Assembly (NCBI GenBank): GCA_020809705.1
Contig: CP085826.1
Span: 4,154,001 to 4,218,000 of the forward strand
Reading direction: 5' to 3'
Source of the DNA: Calonectria ilicicola
Lineage: Eukaryota; Ascomycota; Sordariomycetes; Hypocreales; Nectriaceae
DNA length: 64,000 bases
Under the pieces are notes generated by a model that was not told the DNA's origin, did not search any database, and worked only from the letters and a program-made list of their open reading frames with translations. Positions 34,453 to 45,326 of this stretch are shown here, piece after piece. Every line of letters starts with the position of its first letter. Within the stretch, counting starts at the first letter, position 1. The position numbers and the translations under genes were made by a program.

Positions 34453-36316
34453 GGTTGTTTAAGTTGGAGAAAAAAGTTGATTTTAAGAAGAATTCAAGGT
34501 TCCAAAAAAAGGTCAAGGTGGCTCGGCTCGAAAATACCCAAGACGGCTACAACACTCACACACAGTCGTCTTCAGACTATTCAGTGTGTCACAGGCTGAG
34601 AGTCGTGTCGTTCAAGGGGAGCCGCGTCGTCGCTCAGGATCAGCGCGGGGCACAGCTTCGAAGCGTCGCAGTGTCTGGTGGAAGGTCGCAACACGCATCT
34701 GGTAGCGAAAGAAGGAAAGTCGGACGTCGGCTGGCTTTGCTATATGCATTGGGTGTCGGTAGCGGTACGGAAGGGCGGGTTGTGGAAAGGAGAGTTGTTC
34801 ACCAAGTGGTGTAAGGAGGAAGAGAGGAAGACATGAAACCCAAGGCGCAGGCGCAGGCGACTTTTAATGGATTGGAAAATTTGGTGCCGCGTGAAAGCCC
34901 TGACCAACCAGAGCCACGGCGCATTCAGGCGGCAACTCTCAGGCACCCTTCACTGGCTGAAGCAGCCTGCGCCATGTACGCCAGGCGCTGCACCACGCCG
35001 AAACAAGTGTCATCAGCCCGCTGACAGCCGCTGCCCCCTGAAGGCCGCCCATTGTCACTCTGCCCTCTTTGGCAAAGGTTCTTTTTTTTTTTTCCTTGCT
35101 GCATTTTTAGCATTCCCCCGACCGACCGCTCGGAATCGGACGCTAGTGGCTCATGTCTCTCCAATGAAATGGAATACGTAACTTATTGCATGGTTAGTTA
35201 TAGCCAAGGTCTGAGTCGGAAATGATTTTTCCTTTGATGAAAGGGATCATGGGGTCCAAGCACGAGCGAGGGCCAAATTATGCCTCTCGGATCACATTCT
35301 GGTTTGGCCGTCGCCGCCCAAACTAAAAGGTCTCAATTAACACGGGCTCATACGTGGACAGACTTTGCCCCAGTTTCTCCAGGTGCGAGACTTTGGATGT
35401 TCTTACGTGGTTGGGCCGAGATGGTAACCGCCGACGTGCCGTGATCCAGCGGTATCCCATTCCGAGGCAAAGTCTGGAGATCCATCACACCAATAACCTG
35501 ACTTGCAGGAGACATGCGGTGATCCCCTGGCAGCCACGGTTGGGCCCCGATTTAGCGGGCATCTCCGTCATCACATCCGCTAACAGCCAAGCGGCCGCGC
35601 TTGTGGGACGAAATCGTTCATTCCCTGTCTCGTGAATGGACGTGGCAGGGCCAACAAATAAATAACTCGATCAGGATAAACTTAAAGCGACAGGTAAGTG
35701 CTGTAATGGCAATCTACTTAGTTTGGAAATTCATCCGCTGGGATAATTTCTCCAGAGACAGATCTACTCGGTTAGCCTTGTGGACGGTCGTCAAACTTAG
35801 CACTTAGCACATTCACTTTAACCTCAGTAAAGGAGGCCCACCAAGCACATGGCATAAAAATTTCCACCATCATCAGAGTCAAGTACATCATGGAACAGTA
35901 ATGGAAATATCAGCTGGCTGTAGTACTTCCTCCCTATAGATGTATTCTTAAACTTCATCTTTGCATATGCATTTTCTTTTCCTAGCTCTTTTCTTTATTG
36001 GGCTTCATTCTTATTTCTCAAGTCTGAGTGCCATGATTTCCATCCATCATCACAAGCGTAGCCGAAATAGGCCAGTTGGTGGAGCCCAAGCCCATCATCG
36101 GCGAAACTAACCACCGACACCGAGAAAATTCACGTCGCAGCCTGTGAGCCTGTATCCATACAGAAAGCTGTTGCTAGCTGCGCAAGGCCGACGTTTTGAC
36201 CTTGCGACAGTCCTCAGCCTTTCTCCATCAACCCAGGGCAGTTCATTATCGTCTCTGTCCTCAATAGCCATCTGTTAGAAGGCTCCGTCCCAACTTGCGA
36301 CACGTCCATCGCAAAG
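34453..36316. other. Divergent intergenic region, about 1.86 kb
   Basis: Lies head-to-head between the Psk1-type kinase and PRP4. T-run near 35082-35091. No supported gene; the PRP4 leader begins around 36200. Confidence 0.5.
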
Positions 36317-37870
36317 ATGATGCACCCATCGCGACAAGCCTATGTGGAGGAGGCCGATGCTCAAGGCATCGCCTTAGAGGATGTCCCCGATGACCACGAT
36401 TACGACATCCCCATGGGTGGTGCCGCCCCCGAAAAAGCCTCAGCCATTCTGAACCAGTTCAATCGCAAAAGGCTCGCTGCCACAATAGCTGTGCCAACGG
36501 ACGATGGTCGCGTTCGAGCGAAGCTCAGAGAAATGGGAGAGCCCATCACTCTCTTTGGAGAAGGACCGGTAGATCGTCGAGATCGATTGCGCGAGCTCCT
36601 GACGATCCAGGCTGAGATGGCAGGACTGGAGAATGGTGACATCACCATGGAGGATGCGCCGGGGGATGAAGCTGAAGATGATCAAGAGGAGGAATTCTAC
36701 TCGCGAGGCACTCCAGAGCTCCTAAAGGCCAGGGTTGAGCTTGCCAAATTCTCGCTGCCCCGCGCAAAACGAAGAACCGAATTCCAGAAGGCCGAATCCA
36801 CGATCCCCCTCCGAACGCATGTGAAATTCAGAAAACAAATCAAGGAAAGACTGCAGGCTTTCGAGCTCCAGGGAAGTCAGACAGTCGGTGAAAGACATGT
36901 CAGCATGACTAGAATATCTCCCAATGGAGAGCTCGTCGCTCTCGGCAACTGGGGTGGCCAGGTCAAATTGGTCGAGATACCTAATTTGACAGAAAAGAAG
37001 ACGTTCCGTGGCCATACCAACAAAATCAGCGGTCTATCATGGTTTCCCGGCGCTACGATACCCGAGCAGGGTGTCTCCCCAGACTCTGTCAACCTAGCCT
37101 CAGGCGGCGCTGAAGGTGCCATTCACCTGTGGTCATTAAACCAAGACACTCCATTGTCAAGTCTACAAGGTCATTCACAACGTGTCTGCCGTATTGACTT
37201 TCACCCTTCGGGTCGATATCTCGCATCTGCATCCGAAGATACGTCATGGCGACTGTGGGATGTGGAAACAACAGCCGAAGTGCTCCTACAAGAAGGACAT
37301 TCACGAGGTGTTTATGCAATTAGCTTTAACACTGATGGATCTTTGCTGGCCAGTGCTGGTCTGGACAGCATTGGCAGAATTTGGGATCTGCGGTCTGGTC
37401 GCACAGTGATGATTCTGGACGGACATCTTGACGGCCACATTAAACCCATTCATGCGCTCGACTGGAGCTCAGACGGACATCGAGTGCTGTCTGGATCGGC
37501 AGATGGATGGATCAAGTGCTGGGACGTCCGCAAGGTGCAGAGAACTGGTGGGATTGGTGCGCACAGTAGCGCCGTATCGGACATGCGTTGGTTCAAGGGC
37601 CTAGATGATCCGGTTAACGGCATCCCCCCCGGCGCCGATGAGAAGGGTGCCCAACTACCCAAAAAATCGGGCACATTTTTTGTCTCAAGCGGATTTGACA
37701 AAAACGTGAAGATTTTCTCTGCAGATGACTGGACACTAGTGCAGACTCTCAGCGGTCACACAGGGCCAGTTGCTAGTGTTGACTACAGCAGGGACGGGAA
37801 ATGGATTGTCAGTGGAGGACATGATCGAACGGTGAAACTATGGGGTCGCAATGATGGCGAAGGTATCTAA
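36317..37870 (+). CDS. PRP4: U4/U6 snRNP splicing factor Prp4 (WD40), 517 aa, single exon
   Basis: A core component of the U4/U6 di-snRNP and U4/U6.U5 tri-snRNP, needed before spliceosome activation. The N-terminal part contains the Prp4-like (SFM) domain: [20 protein letters not shown] followed by [15 protein letters not shown] (about residues 59-100). Then comes an acidic stretch and a helical linker. Seven WD40 repeats fill about residues 180-515, for example [38 protein letters not shown] and VKLWGRNDG. The two ATGs at the start (MM) are equivalent; I use the first at 36317. The length is close to human PRPF4 (521 aa). Its stop is 399 bp from the ATG of the next plus-strand gene, a cyclin. 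Confidence 0.94.
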   Translation: MMHPSRQAYVEEADAQGIALEDVPDDHDYDIPMGGAAPEKASAILNQFNRKRLAATIAVPTDDGRVRAKLREMGEPITLFGEGPVDRRDRLRELLTIQAEMAGLENGDITMEDAPGDEAEDDQEEEFYSRGTPELLKARVELAKFSLPRAKRRTEFQKAESTIPLRTHVKFRKQIKERLQAFELQGSQTVGERHVSMTRISPNGELVALGNWGGQVKLVEIPNLTEKKTFRGHTNKISGLSWFPGATIPEQGVSPDSVNLASGGAEGAIHLWSLNQDTPLSSLQGHSQRVCRIDFHPSGRYLASASEDTSWRLWDVETTAEVLLQEGHSRGVYAISFNTDGSLLASAGLDSIGRIWDLRSGRTVMILDGHLDGHIKPIHALDWSSDGHRVLSGSADGWIKCWDVRKVQRTGGIGAHSSAVSDMRWFKGLDDPVNGIPPGADEKGAQLPKKSGTFFVSSGFDKNVKIFSADDWTLVQTLSGHTGPVASVDYSRDGKWIVSGGHDRTVKLWGRNDGEGI

Positions 37871-38269
37871 ATCGGGGGCCAAGGATAGGATATTTGTGAA
37901 ACCAATGTGCATTACTTTGAGATACCCCGGTTACACGGCCCCTTCAGCAAGTTATAATAAGGTAGCTTTGGTATTGAAATTTTGAATCAACCGAAAAAAA
38001 AATACATTAACAAGCAGTTCGGACCGTTCGTTATTGAGGTGTGGGGACATGTTCACCCCCTGGCCATTGATTGGGTCATGTGACGTTTGCTGGCCAGGCG
38101 CGATTAGATAACAGGTTTGGCCCCTGGTGCCAACCTCGCCGCCGACGTACAAAGGCTCCTCAGCAATTCCGTCGTCTTAACATCGCCCAACGCACCCCCA
38201 ATCTTTCCCCATGCTCCAGCGGTGTCGCCTTCCCCCCTCCATCGCCAAACCGACATAATTTTGCCGGCC

Positions 38270-39698
38270 ATGGCGAGCATCGACCGTTATCGCCCTCCAA
38301 GGGAAGGCTACCAGCCTCCCGCAGTTGCTGGATCCTCACGACCAGATCGCGATTCTCGATCTCGATCCCCCCGACGCCGCGACCCTGTTCCTCCCGCCGT
38401 TCCAACCCCTCCGCAGTATTCAGCGCGTACATCCCCTCCGCGGCCGCCGCAGCGCACAAACCAAGCCTCTCCGTCGGACTCGGGCGCTCAAACACCCTTA
38501 CCTGGCTCAAACCAATGGGCCTTTACGTCGGATGAGGTGCGCAGCACCCCTACCATCGTGGAAGGCATCGCCCCGGCCGACGAGAGAATGCGCCGAGCCA
38601 AGGGCGTAAACTTCATCTACCAAACCGGCGTCATGCTCGACTTGCCTCAGATAACGCTATGGGTTGCGGGCGTTTTCTTCCATAGATTCTATATGCGGTA
38701 CAGCATGGCACCAGAGAAGGGGGGCATTCACCACTATGTGAGTTTCACTCAGATTTTCTTTTAGGTCTCAGTTGCACCCAAAAACGGGAACATGTTTCTC
38801 AGGTTATGGGGCTAGGATGTCTCGAACATGGCGGATTACTGACATGGCCTCATTACAGAACATTGCTGCCACTGCCCTGTTTCTAGCCAACAAAGTCGAG
38901 GAAAATTGCCGAAAAACCAAGGACATCATTATTGCGGTCGCAAAGGTTGCGCAGAAGAATGCTAAGCTCATTATTGATGAGCAGAGCAAGGAATACTGGC
39001 GATGGAGAGACAGCATCCTGACCTACGAGGAAGTCATGCTTGAGCAATTAACGTTTGACCTAATGATCGACAACCCGTACCGCCACCTTTTCGATTTATT
39101 AGGCCAACTTGAAATTGTGCACAACAAGCATCTACGTCAAAACGCGTGGGCATTTTGCAACGACGCCTGTCTTACTTCGATTCCCCTCCTTATTGAGGCC
39201 AAGGACGTGGCTATCGCGGCCATCTTCTTTGCGAGTGTACACACGAACCAGCCCATCGACGACATCAACGGCGAGCCTTGGTGGAAACATTTGAAAGGCG
39301 ACGAAGAGCGGTGCAGTAAGGCCATCGAGGTAATGCGACAGTTTTACACGGAGAACCCGCTCAGAAAACAAAACCCATCTCTGCCTTCGCCCGCATTTCA
39401 TCTGGAAAACACCCGAAGACGTGGAGACACCCTGTTGAGCCAGCCAGATACTCAATCTTCAACCAACGGAACCCCTATGGAACTTGATCGTGCTAGTCGC
39501 AGCCCAGGTCCGAGTATCAAGGTCAACGGAGTTAGCAAGGATCTCGACGGACGAGAGAACAGTCGAGAAGGCGACGTTGCGCCCAGGTCACCGTTGAAAC
39601 GAAGGGACTTGGAGGAAGGCGAGGCAGAGGAAGGCGGCAGGTCAGAGAAGCGTGCGAGGATGTCATCCGAGGATGAGGGAGAGCTCGTCGAGGACTGA
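38270..39698 (+). CDS. Cyclin K/T family (P-TEFb or CTDK type), 435 aa, 2 exons
   Basis: A transcriptional cyclin that likely partners a Cdk9- or Cdk12-type kinase to phosphorylate the RNA polymerase II C-terminal domain. Exons are 38270-38737 and 38859-39698; the 121-bp intron (donor GTGAGT, acceptor TTACAG) falls between GGIHHY and NIAATALFLANKVEE. Both are in the first cyclin box. The N-terminus is Pro/Arg/Ser-rich with an SRSRSPRRRD cluster. The cyclin fold runs about residues 110-360 (QTGVMLDLPQITLWVAGVFF, then LFLANKVEENCRKTKD, LEQLTFDLMIDNPY). The C-terminus is acidic and Arg/Lys-rich. Which of the two classes (Pch1-like or cyclin K-like) is not certain from sequence alone. The ATG at 38270 is chosen; the frame is open further upstream without an ATG. 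Confidence 0.85.
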
Positions 39699-40805
39699 GC
39701 GCAGGAACGAATGGACGCTGTACTGGTATGAAACAAGAGGCGTTAGGGTCCTAATTTCTTTGTCGATGTGTGTGTATGAAGATGAAATGGGAATTTCGCA
39801 TGGCTCTGGCCTAGGGGCTTATCATGGCATAGGGGCGGCGCACCCAGGATATGGCGTTTGGATGCTGGGGAAGACGCCCGTAGCGACGCAGGTCATTTCA
39901 GCTCATGGCATATTCCTCTTAGCTCTTTTTTTGATTCAATTTGTTAAAGACGCACCGCACCATACAACCATGATGAGTGAACAAGAAAATCAAGATTAAA
40001 AACGGACTCATGCGTAAACCAAATGCCATCAGAGCATACAACTGCGCCGCAACCTCCATATAAAGCCATAGAGTAAGCCCTGTTCATCCATACATAATAT
40101 ACAAGTCAAATAAAATTACACGCATGCAGGATATATCACGGTGAAACGGGCGAACTTCCAGTCACCAGATCCCAAGACCTGAATTAACATCTCAGTTAAA
40201 TCTCGGAATCAACTTTTGGGTTTGTCCCTGTGGCTCCAGCAGAGTTCATGACACTTCAAACTATACAACCCCGCTCGTCCTTTTTACCACTTGATCCTAA
40301 TAGCCAAAGCCGAATTAGCATGAAGCTTGGGTTCTGTCTCCCAGGTAATCCAATGCACTCCACTCCGATATCAACTAGCTAGGCTGTAAGTGGGAATGGG
40401 CAGCAGATCTGCTCCAATTAAACAACGACCAAGGTCCAGTGTTCCAGTGACGGGCCTCTATTTCTACGAGAATTTATATGACGGCTTCAGTGCGACAAAG
40501 ATCAATTAGAGCAGAAAAACGAAGAAGTGGGTTGCGAGCAGCACAGTGACCAAGAAGGGCTGTTGGAGCTGCTTTCAGCTGGAGCTGAAACCAGAAGCAT
40601 CGCCTAAGCGAACTATCAAATGGTGGATGCGACACTGCCACCGCCAAAGCCGCCACTCAGCCCTCACAACAGGCAGACTACCCTCACCACAAGGCACTTC
40701 TGAGCGAGGCCAATTAATTAATACCTTGGTCGTCGCTGGTCGTCGTTCATGCAAAAAGCCCACCTGCAGCTTCAAACAATTTAATTCTCATTCCTTCCAT
40801 ACAAG
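39699..40805. other. Intergenic, about 1.1 kb
   Basis: 3' flank of the cyclin gene and promoter of the pseudokinase gene. No supported gene. Confidence 0.5.
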
Positions 40806-42533
40806 ATGGATTTCTTAGGGACCGTCTTCACCAGCATCGAGGTCTGCGCAAGGTATGAACCCCGCTCCCACGCCTGAGTCAATAATTCACCTTCTGACCA
40901 CGGCAGGTGTATCCAGTTCATAGTCAAAACAGCAAATGACTACAGATCTGCTGACGTTGAGGTGACTGAGCGCATCGCCATTGTTGAAGCCAGCTGGACT
41001 CGGACCCGGATCCAAGTCGACTTTATTCGGCCTCTAAACGAGGTCATTGACCCGGAACACCGCCGTGTCTTGGACAATGTGCTCGGCATTCTAGCGGGTA
41101 GGTTGTCATTAGCCGTCGACAGCCTCGAGAAAGTTCTCGAAAAGCGGAAGAATAATGGCGGGAATGTGCGGCCAGGCTTCTTCAACTTCTCCAGAGGCGT
41201 CTTGAAAGGTAAATATGCCTTCCTCAAGGAGAGCCTCGATGGTGTGATTCAAGATCTTGAGGAATGGCAACGACGCTTCGATCCTTCGTGGTATCTCATC
41301 ATGCGCGTGCCTCACCGCACAGTTGATGAAGAGCTTCGCAAAGCCATGACACAACATCAAATATCGCAGCAGCAATCTCCAGGTAGAGGCCGGTCACCGT
41401 CGCCCAATCCGATGGCTCTGTCGACCAGCTCTGGACGATCATCGCGTTATCCCTCGTCAAACTTTGCACCTCTTTGTCTAGCCAGCGGGATAAGAGATGC
41501 CCTCAACCCCGATGGGAGCCATCCTTCCATCTTCCTCCCTCACACATCGTTCCTATTCACGCCCATACCCTACTGCCGAGCAAAAGCAGCACAGCGCACT
41601 GGCTCAAGTACCTGGTTGATTGTTGACTCTCTCATGTGCAGGCCTGGGATGCAAAGAGCCATGGAGAACGATGTCCGCAACTTGGCGCAGAAACTCACTC
41701 GTGCTGATCCACTAACCTTTGGTCTGCTCAACTGCAGGGGCGTCGTCAAGATCAGGGATGCTCGTCAGCCTGCTCATATCCATTCATACGACTTCATCTT
41801 CCGCATTCCAGATGGTATGGAAATACCACAGAGCCTGCGACAAGCCCTCATTCTATATCCAGGACGCAACAGGGGAGGTCCTTCTCTGACTCGCCGAGTT
41901 CGCATAGCCCAAGAGCTCGCCAAGTCTGTCAGCTACGTCCATACTTTCAATTTCGTCCACAAGAGCATCAGTCCCGAGTCTGTTCTCCTTCTCGAGGATG
42001 TTGAGGCCTCTCGCAGCGCGACCTTCCTCGTCGGGTTCGACGGTTTCCGCTCTGCTGATGGAGTCACCTCCCTTCAAGGAGATAACGCTTGGTACAGCAA
42101 CATTTACCGCCACCCAACTAGACAGGGAGAGAGCCCCCAATATTCATACCGAATGCAGCATGACATTTACAGCCTTGGCGTTTGTCTGCTCGAGATTGGG
42201 CTTTGGGAATCATTCGTCGAGTATCCATCAGACATTCCCAGTCCTGGCGGTCCCATCAAGGAGTTTTTGGCAAAGGCGAACAGAAACATGAGCGTCGGCG
42301 CCATGGTCTGTCAGGCCAAGGAATACATGGAGGAGCTCGCCAGGGATGTGCTGCCACAGGTGATGGGGCAAAGATATTCACAAGTTGTTTTCTCTTGTCT
42401 GACATGCCTTGACGGTGATGATGCTGCTGCCTTTGATGATGCGACACAGGACACAGCAGACCCGGAAGGTGTCCTCCTAGGAGTGCAGTTCAACGAGCAG
42501 GTTTTGGGCCGGTTGAATGAGATCGTCGTGTGA
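40806..42533 (+). CDS. Helical-domain plus pseudokinase protein, 557 aa, 2 exons
   Basis: Exons are 40806-40852 and 40907-42533; the 54-bp intron has donor GTATGA and acceptor GGCAG, and joins at residue 16. The N-terminal region (about residues 1-150) is strongly helical, from MDFLGTVFTSIEVCARC to RFDPSWYLI, with spaced leucines and tryptophans like a HeLo-type helical bundle. A Ser/Gln/Pro-rich linker follows (about 165-205). The C-terminal half has the outline of a protein kinase but lacks catalytic residues. The catalytic loop reads HKSISPES (367-374) rather than HRDLKPEN. The DFG position reads VGFDGF (391-396). The DIYSLG motif of subdomain IX (435-440) is kept. No VAIK lysine is evident. 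This suggests a degraded or scaffold kinase fold. A role in cell-death signalling is possible only by analogy; see findings. Confidence 0.8.
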
Positions 42534-43048
42534 TGACGAAAGGTCGAATAACATGCATGGTGTTTCCTTTCTCCGGGTTTCTCAGTAATAGAAATATGGT
42601 ATAATTAGATGGAATCAGGGTTGATTGCTCTTTCAGCCAGGGCAAAAAACTACATAAAGTTGTTGAATGCCAATTGTATCTGCCACCTTTGCGGCTCTGC
42701 TGCCTGTGACTCACTGGCTGCTGCAGGCACATATTGCGTGTGCCTATGCAGCATATTTAAGATGCACCTAACTAAACGGCGTATTTACTTATGCAAGGAA
42801 CTGCCGCTCGCATTCATACCACCTGTGAAACCTGAAGTATAAGGTTGAAGCTGAACCTGAGGTTAGCCAGGCCCACCACAGCGAAGCGAATTCTGCCGCG
42901 TAGCCCCCTCACCGCCCAGGAAACCCACTATAAAATCTTCGCACACCTCCCAGAATTTTGGACTTTTTCTTTCTTTCTTCTTTAGCTCTCTTTGCCTTTT
43001 GGCTTAGATCAAGTGTAGTATCTGTTCTTTTCAGTTTAATCTCTGAAA
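42534..43048. other. Intergenic with TATA box and CT-rich leader
   Basis: The right-hand end contains a TATAAAA element (42929-42935) and a CTTT-rich tract before an ATG at 43049. Confidence 0.5.
42929..42935 (+). promoter_or_regulatory. TATAAAA box
   Basis: An exact TATA-box match about 120 bp before the ATG at 43049, followed by a pyrimidine-rich leader. It supports a promoter for the small secreted-type frame. Confidence 0.5.
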
Positions 43049-43338
43049 GATGTCTAAGGACATCAATCGTGATTATTCTTATTTTTGGCATTCGGGCGGT
43101 TTCCTCTGTGCTTGCACATGATTCCACCCACAGTGTCCCTGGTATTACACTGCCTCCAGGTGACGCGAACTACATGGGCTCACACTTTTCATTGCTTTCT
43201 CAGGCTTGCCTGGGTGGTGAAGAAGAGATGCCGATCTGTAAACCACTGTTGTACGCGCCGTGTGACGAGTCGTGTCTCAACTGCCCCGTTCAGTCTGAAC
43301 AGCTGAACATAGACCTCCTAAATCCGAACAGAAAGTGA
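43049..43338 (+). pseudogene. Small cysteine-rich secreted-type ORF with start codon out of frame
   Basis: A frame ending at the TGA 43336-43338 encodes a hydrophobic stretch (TSIVIILIFGIRAVSSVLA) that looks like a signal peptide, then about 70 residues with at least five cysteines (ACLGG, PICKP, APCDES, CLNCP). No ATG lies in that frame ahead of the signal-like stretch; the frame is open back to 42958 without one. The only ATG at the right place (43049, after TATA box and CT-rich leader) is one base out of step and stops after 23 codons. This fits a one-base frameshift, natural or a sequencing error. Alternatives are non-ATG initiation or an intron I did not see. No family is recognised. Confidence 0.45.
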
Positions 43339-44268
43339 GAACATAAGTAAATTCATTTGCACCTACATCTTTATATTTTCATTTATTTATTCATTTGATT
43401 ATTTATAAGTTTGTTGGGAAGCCGTAGGAAAAGTCGAGTGTATTGCACAAGAAAAAACAAAACGTGGACTGGATGTCTTTCCACTGTCGGTTTGGTGTTG
43501 TGAAGAGCATCACGCGCCTATGGCATTTCTATTCTTGCCTTGCCACTGCTGCCTAACTCATGCGTAACAGGCTGACAGTGTTGGTCCATCTCTATAGTCT
43601 ACCTTGTTGTCTGCCCCATGCCTTGTGCAAGAATGCTTTGCCGCCCCATCGCCGCTCTCTCTAGGGTAGCATGTTAAGTCGGTGAAAAAAACCTAGCGAC
43701 AGAACCCGGGTGTAAGTGGCAGCAGTAAACTGGTTTGTGGTGGATGTGGGTTCTTCATCAAGCTGTTGGATTTGTATTTTTATCTGTTGTTTGTGTGAGT
43801 CTCCTTGTTCAGTAGAGTATCTTGCAATGTTGAAGATAGAATGGAAGCTTCTTTTTCCCAGCTAGGTGCTCAATATGGAGAAGGTTGGCATTCCAAGGAA
43901 GGAGCTTACGATACAAAAAACCAGAGAGCATTATAATTCGAACACACGAAAGTGCCAGATGGGACGCAGCAAGATAAACCAATTCGCAAGTCATACGCTG
44001 TATTGGTGGTCTCCTTCGTGAGTCCTCTTGCTCAAGCGGTGGGCTGTAGTTTGCTGCCTGATCAGGCCTAGCGCAGGTCCCGCACCAGCTCCTCCAAAAA
44101 GTGCTTCTGTGCATCGTAGTTTCCCGATAAGTATTCCAACACCAAAAAAGCAGGCCGCCCGCCCGTTTGCGATCAAGCTAGCTCGTCGCAAAACATACGC
44201 AGGGCTCACCCTATAAATATCGAACCGGTTAAAGGAGCAGCGCACGTTCGTTCCGCCACGAAGACATC
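43339..44268. other. Intergenic, about 930 bp
   Basis: 3' flank of the secreted-type frame and promoter of LSM8. Short ORFs on both strands without support. Confidence 0.5.
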
Positions 44269-44724
44269 ATGGCGACTCTGGGAGGATATCTGAATAGTGC
44301 GTCAAGCACCCCTCCCCGCTTTCTTCATGTCTCAAGCTCAAGACTCTTATGCTGACCGTGACCCCGCGCTCTAGAGAAAGTCCTCATTGTGACGGCAGAC
44401 TCACGAATCCTCGTTGGCACACTTGCAGCATGTGACCAGAGCACAAACCTTGTATGTTTTGCCCCCTTGCCCGAGCATTGGGCTCCAATATCTGGCTCGA
44501 TTGCTAACGACGTCGTTGCTCCCACACAGGTCTTGAACAATGCTGCCGAGCGAATCATCCGAACGCCTGACGACCAAGAAGCTTCCGTGCAGGTCCCTCT
44601 AGGTCTATACCTCGTTCGCGGTGATAACGTTTGTTCTGTCGGGCTTGTCGACGAAACGTTGGACGACAGCATCAACTGGGCTGAAGTCAAGGGCTCAGCA
44701 ATTGGTGGCATAAAACACGTATAA
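44269..44724 (+). CDS. LSM8: U6 snRNA-associated Sm-like protein LSm8, 99 aa, 3 exons
   Basis: LSm8 defines the nuclear LSm2-8 ring that binds the 3' uridines of U6 snRNA. Exons are 44269-44296, 44375-44451 and 44530-44724. The first junction joins MATLGGYLN to KKVLIVTADSR, and the second gives the Sm1 region DQSTNLVLNNAAERI. Sm2-type sequence LGLYLVRGDNVCSVG follows. The length (99 aa) and the MATLGGYLN start are typical. The second intron (44452-44529) is 78 bp with donor GTATGT, branch GCTAAC and acceptor CACAG. It has no stop codon and is a multiple of three, so the unspliced frame stays open. Retention would insert 26 residues into the Sm fold and probably break it. Confidence 0.93.
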
Positions 44725-45326
44725 AGAGGCCCAAAGGAACGAAGAAAAAAACAAGAAAACCAAGAAACACGCATATTTGCATTTAGTATTCATAAGGGCA
44801 TGGCATTTCACATCACATCTGGGACAAGGGAGATTCCCGAGGTCGGCAGCACCTGCAGAAATCACGGCGTTCGAGTTTGAGGAGTTTTGTATGGCGTGTG
44901 TTTCCACCGCCTTCTTGAATACCTTTTTTTTATGTTGTGAAAATCATAAATGCAAATTTAGACGAGAACGATTTGGGGGTAAAGATTATAAAAATGCCAT
45001 CATTTTGCTGCAGAAAACAGTCATCATTCATTCAGCTGAAGCGACAATGAAGCATTTTGGCTCGGAGTGTCCAGAATCACATTTTCGTATAGCCCAACTC
45101 TGACCGTTTAATTCTAATAACCATGTCGTATCTCTCGATAGTAATTAACATCCCATTCTGAGGACACAGAGACTGCCACTAAATCATCGAATTGTTCAGG
45201 CGAGTTCATGATAAAAGCGTAGCCACCATCCCAATGCATAATCCTTGTATTATAGCCATGATGATCTAAATATGATTCCTCACCCTTCTCATTTATCTGG
45301 AGTCATACGTCGTCTAGCTAGCCTCT
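44725..45326. other. Intergenic, convergent 3' flanks
   Basis: About 600 bp between LSM8 and the nucleoside hydrolase. No gene is seen. Confidence 0.5.

Noticed and set aside
38117..38269. Upstream extension of the cyclin frame
   Set aside because: Open but lacks an ATG; the ATG at 38270 has a good context and gives the expected disordered N-terminus.
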